From contig NZ_JACVZE010000006.1 of the NCBI RefSeq assembly GCF_015461805.1, positions 359,336 through 423,335 on the forward strand: DNA of 64,000 bases, read 5' to 3'. Positions within the stretch are counted from its first letter, which is position 1. Every line of letters starts with the position of its first letter. The notes under the pieces are model-generated. The model saw nothing but the letters and a program-made list of their open reading frames with translations. It did no database searches and had not been told where the DNA came from. This document shows, one piece after another, positions 53,657-61,808 of the stretch. Both the position numbers and the translations under genes were made by a program. The stretch is from Pseudomonas pisciculturae (GTDB lineage: Bacteria; Pseudomonadota; Gammaproteobacteria; Pseudomonadales; Pseudomonadaceae).

Positions 53657-55021
53657 ATGAGTGCTTCCCCCACGCCCGACGGCGTATTGAAACCCACCCT
53701 GAGCGTCTTCGATGTAGTGGCCATTACCGTTTCGGCGGTGACACCGGCCAGTTCTGTGTTCGTCATCGCACCGTTTGCCATCCAACAGGCCGGCAGCGGC
53801 GTGTTCCTGGCGTTTGTGATGGCGGGTTTGCTCGCCTTGATGTTCGCCTTTTGCTACGCCGAACTGGGCCGCGCCCACAACAGTGCCGGCGGCGAGTATG
53901 TGTACGCCAAGCGAGTATTTGGCGGTATGGCCGGCTACGCGACATTCCTGACCGTGCTGGTGATGCTGCTGTTTATCCCGCCGGTGTTGGCCACGGGCGC
54001 GGCGACGTACCTCAATAACGCGCTCGGCACTCAATTTGACGCGCAAACCGTCGCCCTGGTAATCGTGGTGTGCAGCTACGCGCTGGGCATTCTCAATATC
54101 AAGCTCAATGCCTGGATCACCGGCACCTGCCTGCTGTTGGAGGTGGCGGCCTTGCTGGTGATCGTGTACCTGGGTTTCGGCAATCCGGTGCAGCCGGTCA
54201 GCGTGTTGTTTGAGCCGCAGATCGTCGAAAACGGCGTGCTGCACCTGGCGCCCTGGGCGTTGGTGATCGGTGCGGTGGGTATTGGTTTGTTTTCCTACAA
54301 CGGTTACGGCCCAGCGGTATTGTTGGCTGAAGACATGAAGTGCGGCGGCAAAGGCGTGCACAAGGCGGTGTTGTGGTCCCTGGGGCTGGTGGTGGTCATT
54401 GAGCTGGTGCCGATCACCGCGCTGTTGATCGGCGCGCCGTCCCTGAGTGAAATGATCGCAAGCCCCGACCCCATCGGTTACCTGCTCACCAGTCATGGCA
54501 ACGAAACGCTGTCGCGCCTGGTCAGTGCTGGAATCTTCCTGTCGGTGTTCAACGCCATCGTCGCCATCGTGATCCAGATCGGCCGCGTGGTGTTCAGCAG
54601 CGGCCGCGACGCGCTGTGGACGCCGAGCATAAACAAACTGTTCACCCGCATTCACCCGCGCTGGGAATCACCATGGCTGGCGACGCTGTTCCTGGCGATC
54701 CCCTCGGCACTGCTGAGCTTTAGCTCCAACCTGGCCGACCTCACCTCGTTCAGCGTATTGCTGATCATGCTGGTGTACCTGATGGTGGCGATGAGTGCAT
54801 TGATGAGCCGGGTGCTGCTGCGTGATCGCGAGCATCCCTATCGCATGCCGTTGTGGCCGCTGCCGGCGTTGGTCGCGGTGCTGGGCGCGGGGTATTTGCT
54901 GGTGACCCTGGTGGCAGCGGCCTCGATCCGGGACCTCATGATCATCATCGGCTTGCTGGCCTTGTCGGTGATTCTGTATTGCATCAGCGGCCGGTCGAGT
55001 CCGGTCTACCAAAAATTGTAA
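53657..55021 (+). CDS. APC-superfamily amino-acid permease
   Basis: The 454-residue protein has about 12 hydrophobic helices. 'VSAVTPASSVFVIAPFAIQQ' lies in helix 1, where APC carriers hold the amino group of the substrate, and 'YAELGRAHNSAGGEYVYAKR' follows helix 2. The start ATG at 53657 has GAGGA upstream. DmpA peptidase lies 9 nt downstream, so the two are cotranscribed. It probably imports a small peptide or a beta-amino-acid-containing compound that DmpA hydrolyses (inference from position). Confidence 0.87.
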   Translation: MSASPTPDGVLKPTLSVFDVVAITVSAVTPASSVFVIAPFAIQQAGSGVFLAFVMAGLLALMFAFCYAELGRAHNSAGGEYVYAKRVFGGMAGYATFLTVLVMLLFIPPVLATGAATYLNNALGTQFDAQTVALVIVVCSYALGILNIKLNAWITGTCLLLEVAALLVIVYLGFGNPVQPVSVLFEPQIVENGVLHLAPWALVIGAVGIGLFSYNGYGPAVLLAEDMKCGGKGVHKAVLWSLGLVVVIELVPITALLIGAPSLSEMIASPDPIGYLLTSHGNETLSRLVSAGIFLSVFNAIVAIVIQIGRVVFSSGRDALWTPSINKLFTRIHPRWESPWLATLFLAIPSALLSFSSNLADLTSFSVLLIMLVYLMVAMSALMSRVLLRDREHPYRMPLWPLPALVAVLGAGYLLVTLVAAASIRDLMIIIGLLALSVILYCISGRSSPVYQKL

Positions 55022-55030
55022 GGAGTGGTT

Positions 55031-56125
55031 ATGCGCGCACGTCAATTGGGCATCACGTTGGGGTTGGGCACGCCCGGTGAGTTGAATGCAATCACCGATG
55101 TGCCGGGTGTGCGGGTCGGTCACAGTACCCTCAAGGCCTGTGTCGACGGCAAGCAGGTGCGTACCGGCGTCAGCGTCATCCAGCCTCGGGCTGGGGAGGC
55201 CCGGCAGCAGCCGTGCTTTGCCGGGTACCACGTGCTCAATGGCAACGGCGATGCCACCGGGCTTGAGTGGATCAGTGAAGCAGGGTTGCTGACCACGCCG
55301 CTGGCCATCACCAACACCCACAGCGTCGGCATTGTGCGCGACACCTTGATTGCCCTGGAGCGCGAGCGCCTGGCAGACCCGGCGGTGTACTGGTGCATGC
55401 CGGTGGTGATGGAGACCTATGACGGCCTGCTCAACGATATCTGGGGCCAGCACGTGGGGCCGGAGCATGTGCGCCAAGCCCTGGACAGCGCCGAAGCCGG
55501 CCCGGTGCAGGAGGGCGCGGTGGGCGGCGGCACCGGGATGATCTGCCATGAGTTCAAAGGCGGCATCGGCACCGCATCCCGGCGTTTACCGGCGGAGCAG
55601 GGCGGTTGGACGGTCGGCGTGCTGGTGCAGGCCAATCATGGCAAACGCCAGGAGCTGCGAGTCGATGGCTACCCGGTGGGCCGCCAGTTGATGGGCATTC
55701 CCTCGCCATTTGCCGAGCGGGGCACGCCGGGGATGGGGTCGATCGTTGTGATCATCGCCACGGATGCACCGTTGCTGCCGCATCAGTGCAAGCGCCTGGC
55801 ACAGCGCGCATCCATCGGCATAGCTCGCACCGGCGGCGGCACTGAAGACTCCAGCGGTGATTTGTTCCTGGCGTTCGCCACGGGCAACCAGGATTTACCG
55901 CCAGCAGATTACGGGCGCAAGGGGCTACCGTTCAGCAGCGCGTTGCAAATGGTCAATAACGACCATATTTCGCCGTTGTTCAGCGCGGCGGCAGAGGCCG
56001 TGGAGGAGGCGATCATCAATGCCATTTTGGCCGGTGAGGATATGTTGACGGATGACGGCGTGCGGGTGCCTGGGTTGAACGGCGAGAAGTTGTTGGAGGT
56101 ATTGCGCAACACGGGGTGGCGCTGA
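55031..56125 (+). CDS. DmpA-type autoprocessing aminopeptidase (P1/S58 family)
   Basis: The 364-residue Ntn-type hydrolase is synthesised as one chain and cleaves itself at a Gly-Ser bond. Here Gly236-Ser237 lies in 'GTPGMGSIVVIIATDAPL'; Ser237 becomes the N-terminal nucleophile. The flanking 'GGGTGMICHEFKGGIGTASR' and 'QANHGKRQELRV' match DmpA/BapA, which release D- or beta-amino acids from peptides and amides. The ATG at 55031 has AGGAG upstream; a GTG 6 nt earlier is in frame. Its position after an APC permease suggests that uptake and hydrolysis are linked. Confidence 0.91.
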   Translation: MRARQLGITLGLGTPGELNAITDVPGVRVGHSTLKACVDGKQVRTGVSVIQPRAGEARQQPCFAGYHVLNGNGDATGLEWISEAGLLTTPLAITNTHSVGIVRDTLIALERERLADPAVYWCMPVVMETYDGLLNDIWGQHVGPEHVRQALDSAEAGPVQEGAVGGGTGMICHEFKGGIGTASRRLPAEQGGWTVGVLVQANHGKRQELRVDGYPVGRQLMGIPSPFAERGTPGMGSIVVIIATDAPLLPHQCKRLAQRASIGIARTGGGTEDSSGDLFLAFATGNQDLPPADYGRKGLPFSSALQMVNNDHISPLFSAAAEAVEEAIINAILAGEDMLTDDGVRVPGLNGEKLLEVLRNTGWR

Positions 56126-56140
56126 TACATGGAGAACCAA

Positions 56141-56246
56141 ATGTGGGAGCGGCGGTGCGACGATTCGACTTGCTCGCGAATGCGGTGTATCAGTTACAGA
56201 TTTATCAACTGGAAGACCGCATTCGCGAGCAAGCCCGCTCCCACAT
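56141..56246. repeat. REP-type palindromic element, copy 4 (second subtype)
   Basis: It starts ATGTGGGAGCGGCGGTGCGA and ends GCCCGCTCCCACAT; the inner arms CTCGCGAATGCGGT and ACCGCATTCGCGAG (with a short asymmetry) replace those of the other copies. It lies between the DmpA gene and the convergent lipoprotein gene. Confidence 0.82.
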
Positions 56247-56316
56247 TTTGAGCTGCGTTTGACATGAAAGACCTATGGGCTCAGCTACCACAGATGATCA
56301 ACGCAGGCAGTAGATA

Positions 56317-56541
56317 TCACTTTTCCTTGATAACAGTAGCCACATCGGCAGCCTTGACCCGCACGCGCTTGCCAGCGATATCAGTAAACTCATAGAACCC
56401 ATCGGCCGTGTCGGTTTTTGGCTGGTCCTTGGTCAAATACTGCGTGCCGTTTTGCAGTGTCACCACGGTTTGCGTCGCGCACCCGCTCAATACCAGAAAA
56501 GTGAGTGCAACCAGTGGCAGACCCAAATTCTTCATGTTCAT
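56317..56541 (-). CDS. Small YgdI/YgdR-like lipoprotein
   Basis: The 74-residue protein starts MNMKNLGLPLVALTFLVLSG and has the lipobox 'LSGC' at residue 21, so it is lipidated at Cys21. The mature domain ('VTLQNGTQYLTKDQPKTDTA', 'YEFTDIAGKRVRVKAADV') is the small SH3-like fold of YgdI/YgdR. The role is unknown. It is on the minus strand between REP copy 4 and the FAN1 gene, with AAAGG upstream of the ATG. Confidence 0.85.
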   Translation of the reverse strand: MNMKNLGLPLVALTFLVLSGCATQTVVTLQNGTQYLTKDQPKTDTADGFYEFTDIAGKRVRVKAADVATVIKEK

Positions 56542-56693
56542 AACCTTTACCTTTAACCCTGAAAAATCCCGCGCCAGAGGCTGCGGGCGACAAATTTTAC
56601 GCGATCAACTCCCCCATCTGATCACTTTTATACAAAAAGTTGCGTGCGCCATTTATCTATTACCGATTGCAACAGGGCCTTGGCAGCGGCACT

Positions 56694-56709
56694 CTGTATG
56701 CATAACCAG
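56694..56709. promoter_or_regulatory. LexA-type SOS box before the nuclease-helicase operon
   Basis: CTGTATGCATAACCAG fits CTG-N10-CAG, the LexA core, and matches 12 of 16 positions of the enterobacterial consensus. It ends 19 nt before the FAN1 start codon, where a repressor would overlap the promoter. Regulation by LexA is an inference. Confidence 0.6.
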
Positions 56710-56728
56710 TATTTGATCTTCGTGTGCC

Positions 56729-58375
56729 ATGGCCAACCCCCTCGACGACCCGCTCTATTACCTGCATAACTTCCGCCAGGTCCTGCATTGGCTGGGGCAA
56801 CGCTATGCCGATTTGCTCGACCCTGATGAACAGCATTTCATTCAGCAATTTGACAGCTTGCCCCAAGCTTCCCAAGCGTTATTGGTGCGTATGGTCATGC
56901 GCAAGGGCGTGCATTTTCGGGCGGGTAAGCTCAGTTATCAGGAGATCGGCTGCCCCCATGCCGCCGCTCAACCGTTGCTGGCATTGGGCTGGGTATTGGA
57001 CCAATGCCCACTGACGTTTGAAGCGCTGTTCGGCTTGCTGCAAAAAGGCGAAATTCTCGGCGCTTTCACGCCCTGGATCGATCAGCCCAAAGGTAAGAAA
57101 ACCGACTGGCTTGAAGGGTTGGCCGCGCAATTTACCGAAGCTCGCTGCTTCACCGACTGGTGCCCTGACCTTACCGACACGCTTTACAGTCTCAGCGTGA
57201 TGCCATTATGCGACCGCTTGCGCCTGATGTTCTTTGGCAACCTGCATCAGGACTGGTCCGAGTTTGTGCTGGCTGACCTGGGCATCTACACCTACGAAAA
57301 AGTCGAGATCTGCGCCGAGTCCCGGGGCTTGCGCAGCCGCGACGACGTACACGGTTTTCTATTCCTGCACCAATGCCAGCAAGCCTTTGAAACCGGTGCA
57401 GCGTTGGAGGGGGTGTTGGCCGATATCGCCACTTTCAGCACCGACAACCCCTGGTTGGAAAAGCGTCGCGCCAAGCTGTTATTCCAGCTCGGGCAGTATT
57501 GCGAGCGCATGGCCGAGCTGGCCCTGGCGCAGCAGATTTACCGCACCTGCGCCTACCCCGGCGCTCGCTCACGGTTGATCCGCGTACTGGAGCGCCAGGA
57601 GGATTACGCCCAGGCCATGGCCCTGTTGACCATGGCGCAACAAGCGCCAGAGAGCGCCGCCGAACAGCAACACCTGGTGCGTGTGCTGCCGCGACTGCGC
57701 CGCAAACTTGGCGAACCGGCTTTACCCAAGACCAAACCCCGCCCCGTTACGCGCCTCGACCTGGACCTCGCCTTGCCAGACCCACTGATGTCGGTGGAGT
57801 ACTGCGTGCAGGGGCACTTGAGCGAACCTGACGGGCCAGTGCACTACGTCGAGAACGGCCTGATCAACTCGCTGTTTGGTCTGCTGTGCTGGGACGTGAT
57901 TTTCGCGCCGCTGCCAGGTGCGTTTTTTCACCCCTTTCAACGCGGGCCCGCGGATTTGCACAGCGAAGACTTCCACCAGCGCCGTGCCCCTTTGTTCGCA
58001 GCCTGTTTCGAAAAACTGCAAGACGAGCAATACAAGGCCACTATCCGCCAGTGCTACAGCGCCAAATGGGGCATTCAGTCGCCGTTCGTATTCTGGAACC
58101 TGCTCAGTGAAGACCTGCTGGAGCAGGCATTGGAGTGCCTGCCCGCCGAGCACCTGCGCTTCTGGTTCGAACGCTTACTGTTGGATATCCGTGCCAACCG
58201 AACCGGCATGCCGGACTTGATCCAATTCTGGCCGGCGCAAAAAACCTATCGGATGATTGAAGTCAAAGGCCCCGGCGACCGCTTGCAAGACAACCAGCTG
58301 CGTTGGTTGGAGTTCTGCGGCGACTACCAGATGCCGGTCACTGTCTGCTATGTACGCTGGGCAGAGCCCGCTTGA
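56729..58375 (+). CDS. FAN1-like structure-specific nuclease (VRR-NUC domain)
   Basis: The 548-residue protein resembles P. aeruginosa FAN1, a nuclease that cleaves 5' flaps and acts on interstrand cross-links. An N-terminal SAP-like/flap-binding part and helical repeats lead to the C-terminal VRR-NUC domain. In 'GMPDLIQFWPAQKTYRMIEV' the catalytic residues are Asp496, Glu511 and Lys513, with the same spacing as Asp507, Glu522 and Lys524 that I recall for P. aeruginosa FAN1. A LexA-type box ends 19 nt before the ATG, and the stop codon overlaps the start of the next helicase gene. This suggests an SOS-induced repair pair. Confidence 0.9.
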   Translation: MANPLDDPLYYLHNFRQVLHWLGQRYADLLDPDEQHFIQQFDSLPQASQALLVRMVMRKGVHFRAGKLSYQEIGCPHAAAQPLLALGWVLDQCPLTFEALFGLLQKGEILGAFTPWIDQPKGKKTDWLEGLAAQFTEARCFTDWCPDLTDTLYSLSVMPLCDRLRLMFFGNLHQDWSEFVLADLGIYTYEKVEICAESRGLRSRDDVHGFLFLHQCQQAFETGAALEGVLADIATFSTDNPWLEKRRAKLLFQLGQYCERMAELALAQQIYRTCAYPGARSRLIRVLERQEDYAQAMALLTMAQQAPESAAEQQHLVRVLPRLRRKLGEPALPKTKPRPVTRLDLDLALPDPLMSVEYCVQGHLSEPDGPVHYVENGLINSLFGLLCWDVIFAPLPGAFFHPFQRGPADLHSEDFHQRRAPLFAACFEKLQDEQYKATIRQCYSAKWGIQSPFVFWNLLSEDLLEQALECLPAEHLRFWFERLLLDIRANRTGMPDLIQFWPAQKTYRMIEVKGPGDRLQDNQLRWLEFCGDYQMPVTVCYVRWAEPA

Positions 58376-60630
58376 ACTACACCGTTGCAGTGCGGGCCTT
58401 GTGTGAGTTCACGGCCAAGGTCGGCGACCTTGACCTGCGCTTTACGCCGTCGCCGAGTGCCCAGGAAGGTATTGCGGGGCATCGCACCGTCGCCTCTCGG
58501 CGCAACACGCACTATCAGAACGAAGTGGCGCTGGAAGGCGAGTACCAACAACTCAAGGTACGGGGCAGGGCAGACGGCTACGACCCGGACGCCAACCGCC
58601 TCGAAGAAGTCAAAACCTATCGCGGCGACCTCGAGGCCCAACCCGCCAACCATCGGCAACTGCACTGGGCTCAGGTCAAGGTGTACGGCTGGTTGATGTG
58701 CCAAAAGCTCGGCCTGAGCGAGATCAACCTGGCCTTGGTCTATTTCGATATCGTCGGCGAAGGCGAGACGTTGTTGAACCAGCATTTCCAGGCCTGCGAG
58801 CTGGAACCTTTCTTCAACCAGCAATGCGCGCTGTTCCTTGGCTGGGCTCAACAGGAAATGCAACACCGCGAAGCCCGCAATGCGGCGGCGCAGGCGCTGG
58901 GCTTCCCCCATGCCGAGTTTCGTACCGGTCAACGCGCCCTTGCTGAATCCGTGTACAAAGCGGTCAGCACCGGCCGTTGCCTGATGGCCCAGGCGCCCAC
59001 CGGTATCGGCAAGACCATCGGCACGATCTTCCCGCTGCTCAAGGCGCTGGCGCCCCAACAACTGGACAAGGTGTTCTTCCTCACTGCCAAGACCCCCGGC
59101 CGCAAACTCGCCCTCGATGCGGCCCAAGTGCTGTACGCCAACAACACAGACCTTTCATTGCGCGTACTTGAGCTCGTGGCACGAGACAAAGCGTGCGAGC
59201 ACCTCGATAAAGCCTGTCATGGCGACTCCTGCCCGCTGGCCAAGGGCTTCTATGATCGGTTGCCCGCTGCGCGCACTGCGGCGTCCAACGTACGTCTGCT
59301 AAACCAGCGCAACCTGCGCGAGGTGGCCCTGGCCCATGACGTCTGCCCCTATTACCTGAGCCAGGAAATGGCACGCTGGGCCGACCTGATCGTCGCCGAC
59401 TACAACTACTATTTCGACTTCGGCGCCATGCTGTTCGGCCTGGGCCAACTCAACCAGTGGCGCGCCGCCGTGTTGGTGGACGAAGCCCACAACCTCGTGG
59501 AACGCGCCCGGTCGATGTACAGCGCAAGCCTCGACCAGTACAGCCTCAAGACCCTGCGCGACACCGCGCCCGAACCGTTGAAGAAACCCTTGCAGCGCCT
59601 GAACCGTGAATGGAATGCGCTGCACAAGGACCAGATCGCGCCGTACCAGGCCTACGCCACGCGCCCGGAAAAACTGCTGCAAGCCCTGAGCCTGTGCGCC
59701 AGCGCCATGGGCGACTACTTCAACGACCATCCCGAGGCGCTGAACGGCGACCTGCAAGCCTTCTACTTCGAAGCCCTGCAATTTGCCAAGGTCGCCGAAT
59801 TGTTCAATGAACACTTCATTTTCGATATCAGCAAACGCCAGTTCAGCGGCACACGGAGCAGTTCAACGCTCTGCCTGCGCAACGTGGTGCCCGCCGAATT
59901 CATCCACCCACGCTTGACCGCCGCCCGCAGCAGCGTGCTGTTTTCCGCGACGCTGAGCCCACGGCATTACTACGCCGACCTGTTGGGGTTGCCTGCGGAC
60001 ACCGCATGGGTCGATGTGGAATCGCCCTTCAAGGCCGAACAGTTGCACGTGCGCATCGTCGACGCGATCTCTACACGTTTCGTGCATCGAAACGCTTCGC
60101 TGGCGCCCATCGTCGATTTGATCGCCGCTCAGTTTGCGCAGAAGGCGGGTAACTACCTGGCGTTTTTCTCAAGCTTTGACTACCTGCAACAGGTCGCGCA
60201 GTTGCTGGCTGAGCGGCACCCGCAGATAACGCAGTGGCAGCAATCACGCGGCATGACCGAGGCCGAGCGCCAAGCATTCCTCGACCAATTCACCCCAGAT
60301 AGCCAGGGCATAGGCTTTGCCGTATTGGGCGGTGCGTTCGGCGAAGGTATCGACTTACCCGGCGCGCGCCTGATCGGCGCGTTTATCGCCACGTTGGGGC
60401 TGCCTCAGCTGAACCCGGTCAATGAACAGATGAAACTGCGCATGGGCGCGATTTTTGGTGCCGGTTACGACTACACCTACCTGTACCCCGGCATGCAAAA
60501 GGTCGTGCAGGCAGCGGGGAGGGTGATCCGCAGTCAGCACGACCAAGGCGTGGTGATGTTGATCGATGATCGGTTTGGCGAAGCGCGAGTGCGGCAGTTG
60601 TTGCCAGCGTGGTGGTCGCTCAACGGCTGA
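58372..60630 (+). CDS. Fusion of PD-(D/E)XK nuclease and XPD/DinG-type iron-sulfur helicase
   Basis: The 752-residue protein appears to begin at a TTG at 58372 that overlaps the FAN1 stop (TTGA). An N-terminal Cas4-like nuclease module (about residues 50-180) has 'VRGRADGYD' with Asp68 and 'EEVKTY' with Glu79 and Lys81. The helicase follows: Walker A 'APTGIGKT' with Lys214, a 4Fe-4S set Cys275, Cys282, Cys287 and Cys325, and DEAH at 370-373 in 'LVDEAHNL'. 'AFGEGIDLPGARLIG' and 'QAAGRVIRSQHD' are motifs V and VI. DNA resection or cross-link repair together with FAN1 is inferred. Confidence 0.9.
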   Translation: MNYTVAVRALCEFTAKVGDLDLRFTPSPSAQEGIAGHRTVASRRNTHYQNEVALEGEYQQLKVRGRADGYDPDANRLEEVKTYRGDLEAQPANHRQLHWAQVKVYGWLMCQKLGLSEINLALVYFDIVGEGETLLNQHFQACELEPFFNQQCALFLGWAQQEMQHREARNAAAQALGFPHAEFRTGQRALAESVYKAVSTGRCLMAQAPTGIGKTIGTIFPLLKALAPQQLDKVFFLTAKTPGRKLALDAAQVLYANNTDLSLRVLELVARDKACEHLDKACHGDSCPLAKGFYDRLPAARTAASNVRLLNQRNLREVALAHDVCPYYLSQEMARWADLIVADYNYYFDFGAMLFGLGQLNQWRAAVLVDEAHNLVERARSMYSASLDQYSLKTLRDTAPEPLKKPLQRLNREWNALHKDQIAPYQAYATRPEKLLQALSLCASAMGDYFNDHPEALNGDLQAFYFEALQFAKVAELFNEHFIFDISKRQFSGTRSSSTLCLRNVVPAEFIHPRLTAARSSVLFSATLSPRHYYADLLGLPADTAWVDVESPFKAEQLHVRIVDAISTRFVHRNASLAPIVDLIAAQFAQKAGNYLAFFSSFDYLQQVAQLLAERHPQITQWQQSRGMTEAERQAFLDQFTPDSQGIGFAVLGGAFGEGIDLPGARLIGAFIATLGLPQLNPVNEQMKLRMGAIFGAGYDYTYLYPGMQKVVQAAGRVIRSQHDQGVVMLIDDRFGEARVRQLLPAWWSLNG

Positions 60631-60757
60631 TGAGTAGTACCCAAACCGCCCGGACCCTTGATCGAGCGCGCGGCAGCCTTATTCCTGCGATCAATGATGC
60701 TGGCCCCGGCGAAACCCATCCTGCACGCTTGCCCAAACCCTAAGAGTGACCACACCC

Positions 60758-61699
60758 ATGTGCTCCCGGACCGAGCAAGTAATCGCCGTCAACGGCATTG
60801 AACTCAATGTCCATTGTGCCGGCCCTGAACACGGCCAACCGATATGGCTGCTGCATGGGTTTCCTGAGTGCTGGCATTCCTGGCGTGAGCAAATCCCGGC
60901 ACTGGCACAGGCAGGTTATCGGGTATTTGCCCCTGAGATGCGCGGTTATGGTCGCTCAAGTTCGCCACCTGCCGTGGCCGATTACGATCTACTGACGTTG
61001 TGCGCAGACATCCAGGCAGCCATGGACCTGTTCGGCCATCGCCGAGTGACCATGGTCGGGCATGACTGGGGCGCTGTGGTGGCTTGGCACCTGGCGCTAT
61101 TGGAACCTGAGCGGGTCACGTCATTGGTGACGATGTCGGTACCGTTTGCCGGGCGGGCACGGCGGCCGGTGATTGAGATCATGCGCGAGTTGTACGCCGA
61201 TCGCTTCAACTACATTCTGTATTTCCAGGCGCCGGGTGTGGCCGAGCAAGAATTGAACGCCGATATCCAACGCACCTTGCGGCTGTTCATGCAGGACGAG
61301 GACGTGTTCCTGCAGCACAAGCCTGCCAGCGCAACGTTGCTCGAAGGCGTTGCAGCCGCGGGCAAGCTGCCGGATTGGTGCAGCCAGCAGGACCTGGACG
61401 TGTATGTGCAGACCTTCGCCGAGCACGGCTTTCGCGGACCTTTAAATTGGTACCGCAACTTCGAACGCAATTGGCAGCGCACCGAACCGCTTGCCGGCAG
61501 GCAGATACTGCAACCCACGTTGTTTCTGATCGGAGATCGCGACCCGGTGGGCGTCTTTGAAGCTCACACCCTTAAGCGCATGCCCGGTTCAGTGCCCCAC
61601 CTGGAGCAACATGTACTGCCCAACTGCGGCCACTGGATTCAGAACGAGCAGGCCGCTCGTGTGAATGCCTTGGTGCTCGATTTTCTTGGGAGCGTGTGA
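60758..61699 (+). CDS. Alpha/beta hydrolase, epoxide-hydrolase-like
   Basis: The 313-residue enzyme has 'LLHGFPECWHSWREQIPAL' (oxyanion loop), the nucleophile Asp in 'VGHDWGAVVAWHL', the acid in 'LIGDRDPVG' and His in 'LPNCGHWIQNEQ'. Together these form the Asp-Asp-His triad of soluble epoxide hydrolases and fluoroacetate dehalogenases. Lid Tyr residues are likely in 'WYRNFERNW'. I start at the ATG at 60758; the in-frame GTG at 60746 is possible. It is downstream of the nuclease-helicase operon with a 127-nt gap, so cotranscription is unclear. The substrate is unknown. Confidence 0.88.
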   Translation: MCSRTEQVIAVNGIELNVHCAGPEHGQPIWLLHGFPECWHSWREQIPALAQAGYRVFAPEMRGYGRSSSPPAVADYDLLTLCADIQAAMDLFGHRRVTMVGHDWGAVVAWHLALLEPERVTSLVTMSVPFAGRARRPVIEIMRELYADRFNYILYFQAPGVAEQELNADIQRTLRLFMQDEDVFLQHKPASATLLEGVAAAGKLPDWCSQQDLDVYVQTFAEHGFRGPLNWYRNFERNWQRTEPLAGRQILQPTLFLIGDRDPVGVFEAHTLKRMPGSVPHLEQHVLPNCGHWIQNEQAARVNALVLDFLGSV

Positions 61700-61808
61700 A
61701 CGCAGCTCCTCACCGAAGTGGAAATCCCCAATGTTAAGCCTTCTGTATGTGCATCCGTTGCTACGTCGTTGATGGTCGGTGACCCATTGGGTTGAAAGTC
61801 ATCCGTAG

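Noticed and set aside
53579..54655. Minus-strand frame opposite the APC permease
   Set aside because: It is a His/Gln/Arg-rich antisense shadow of a membrane protein gene.
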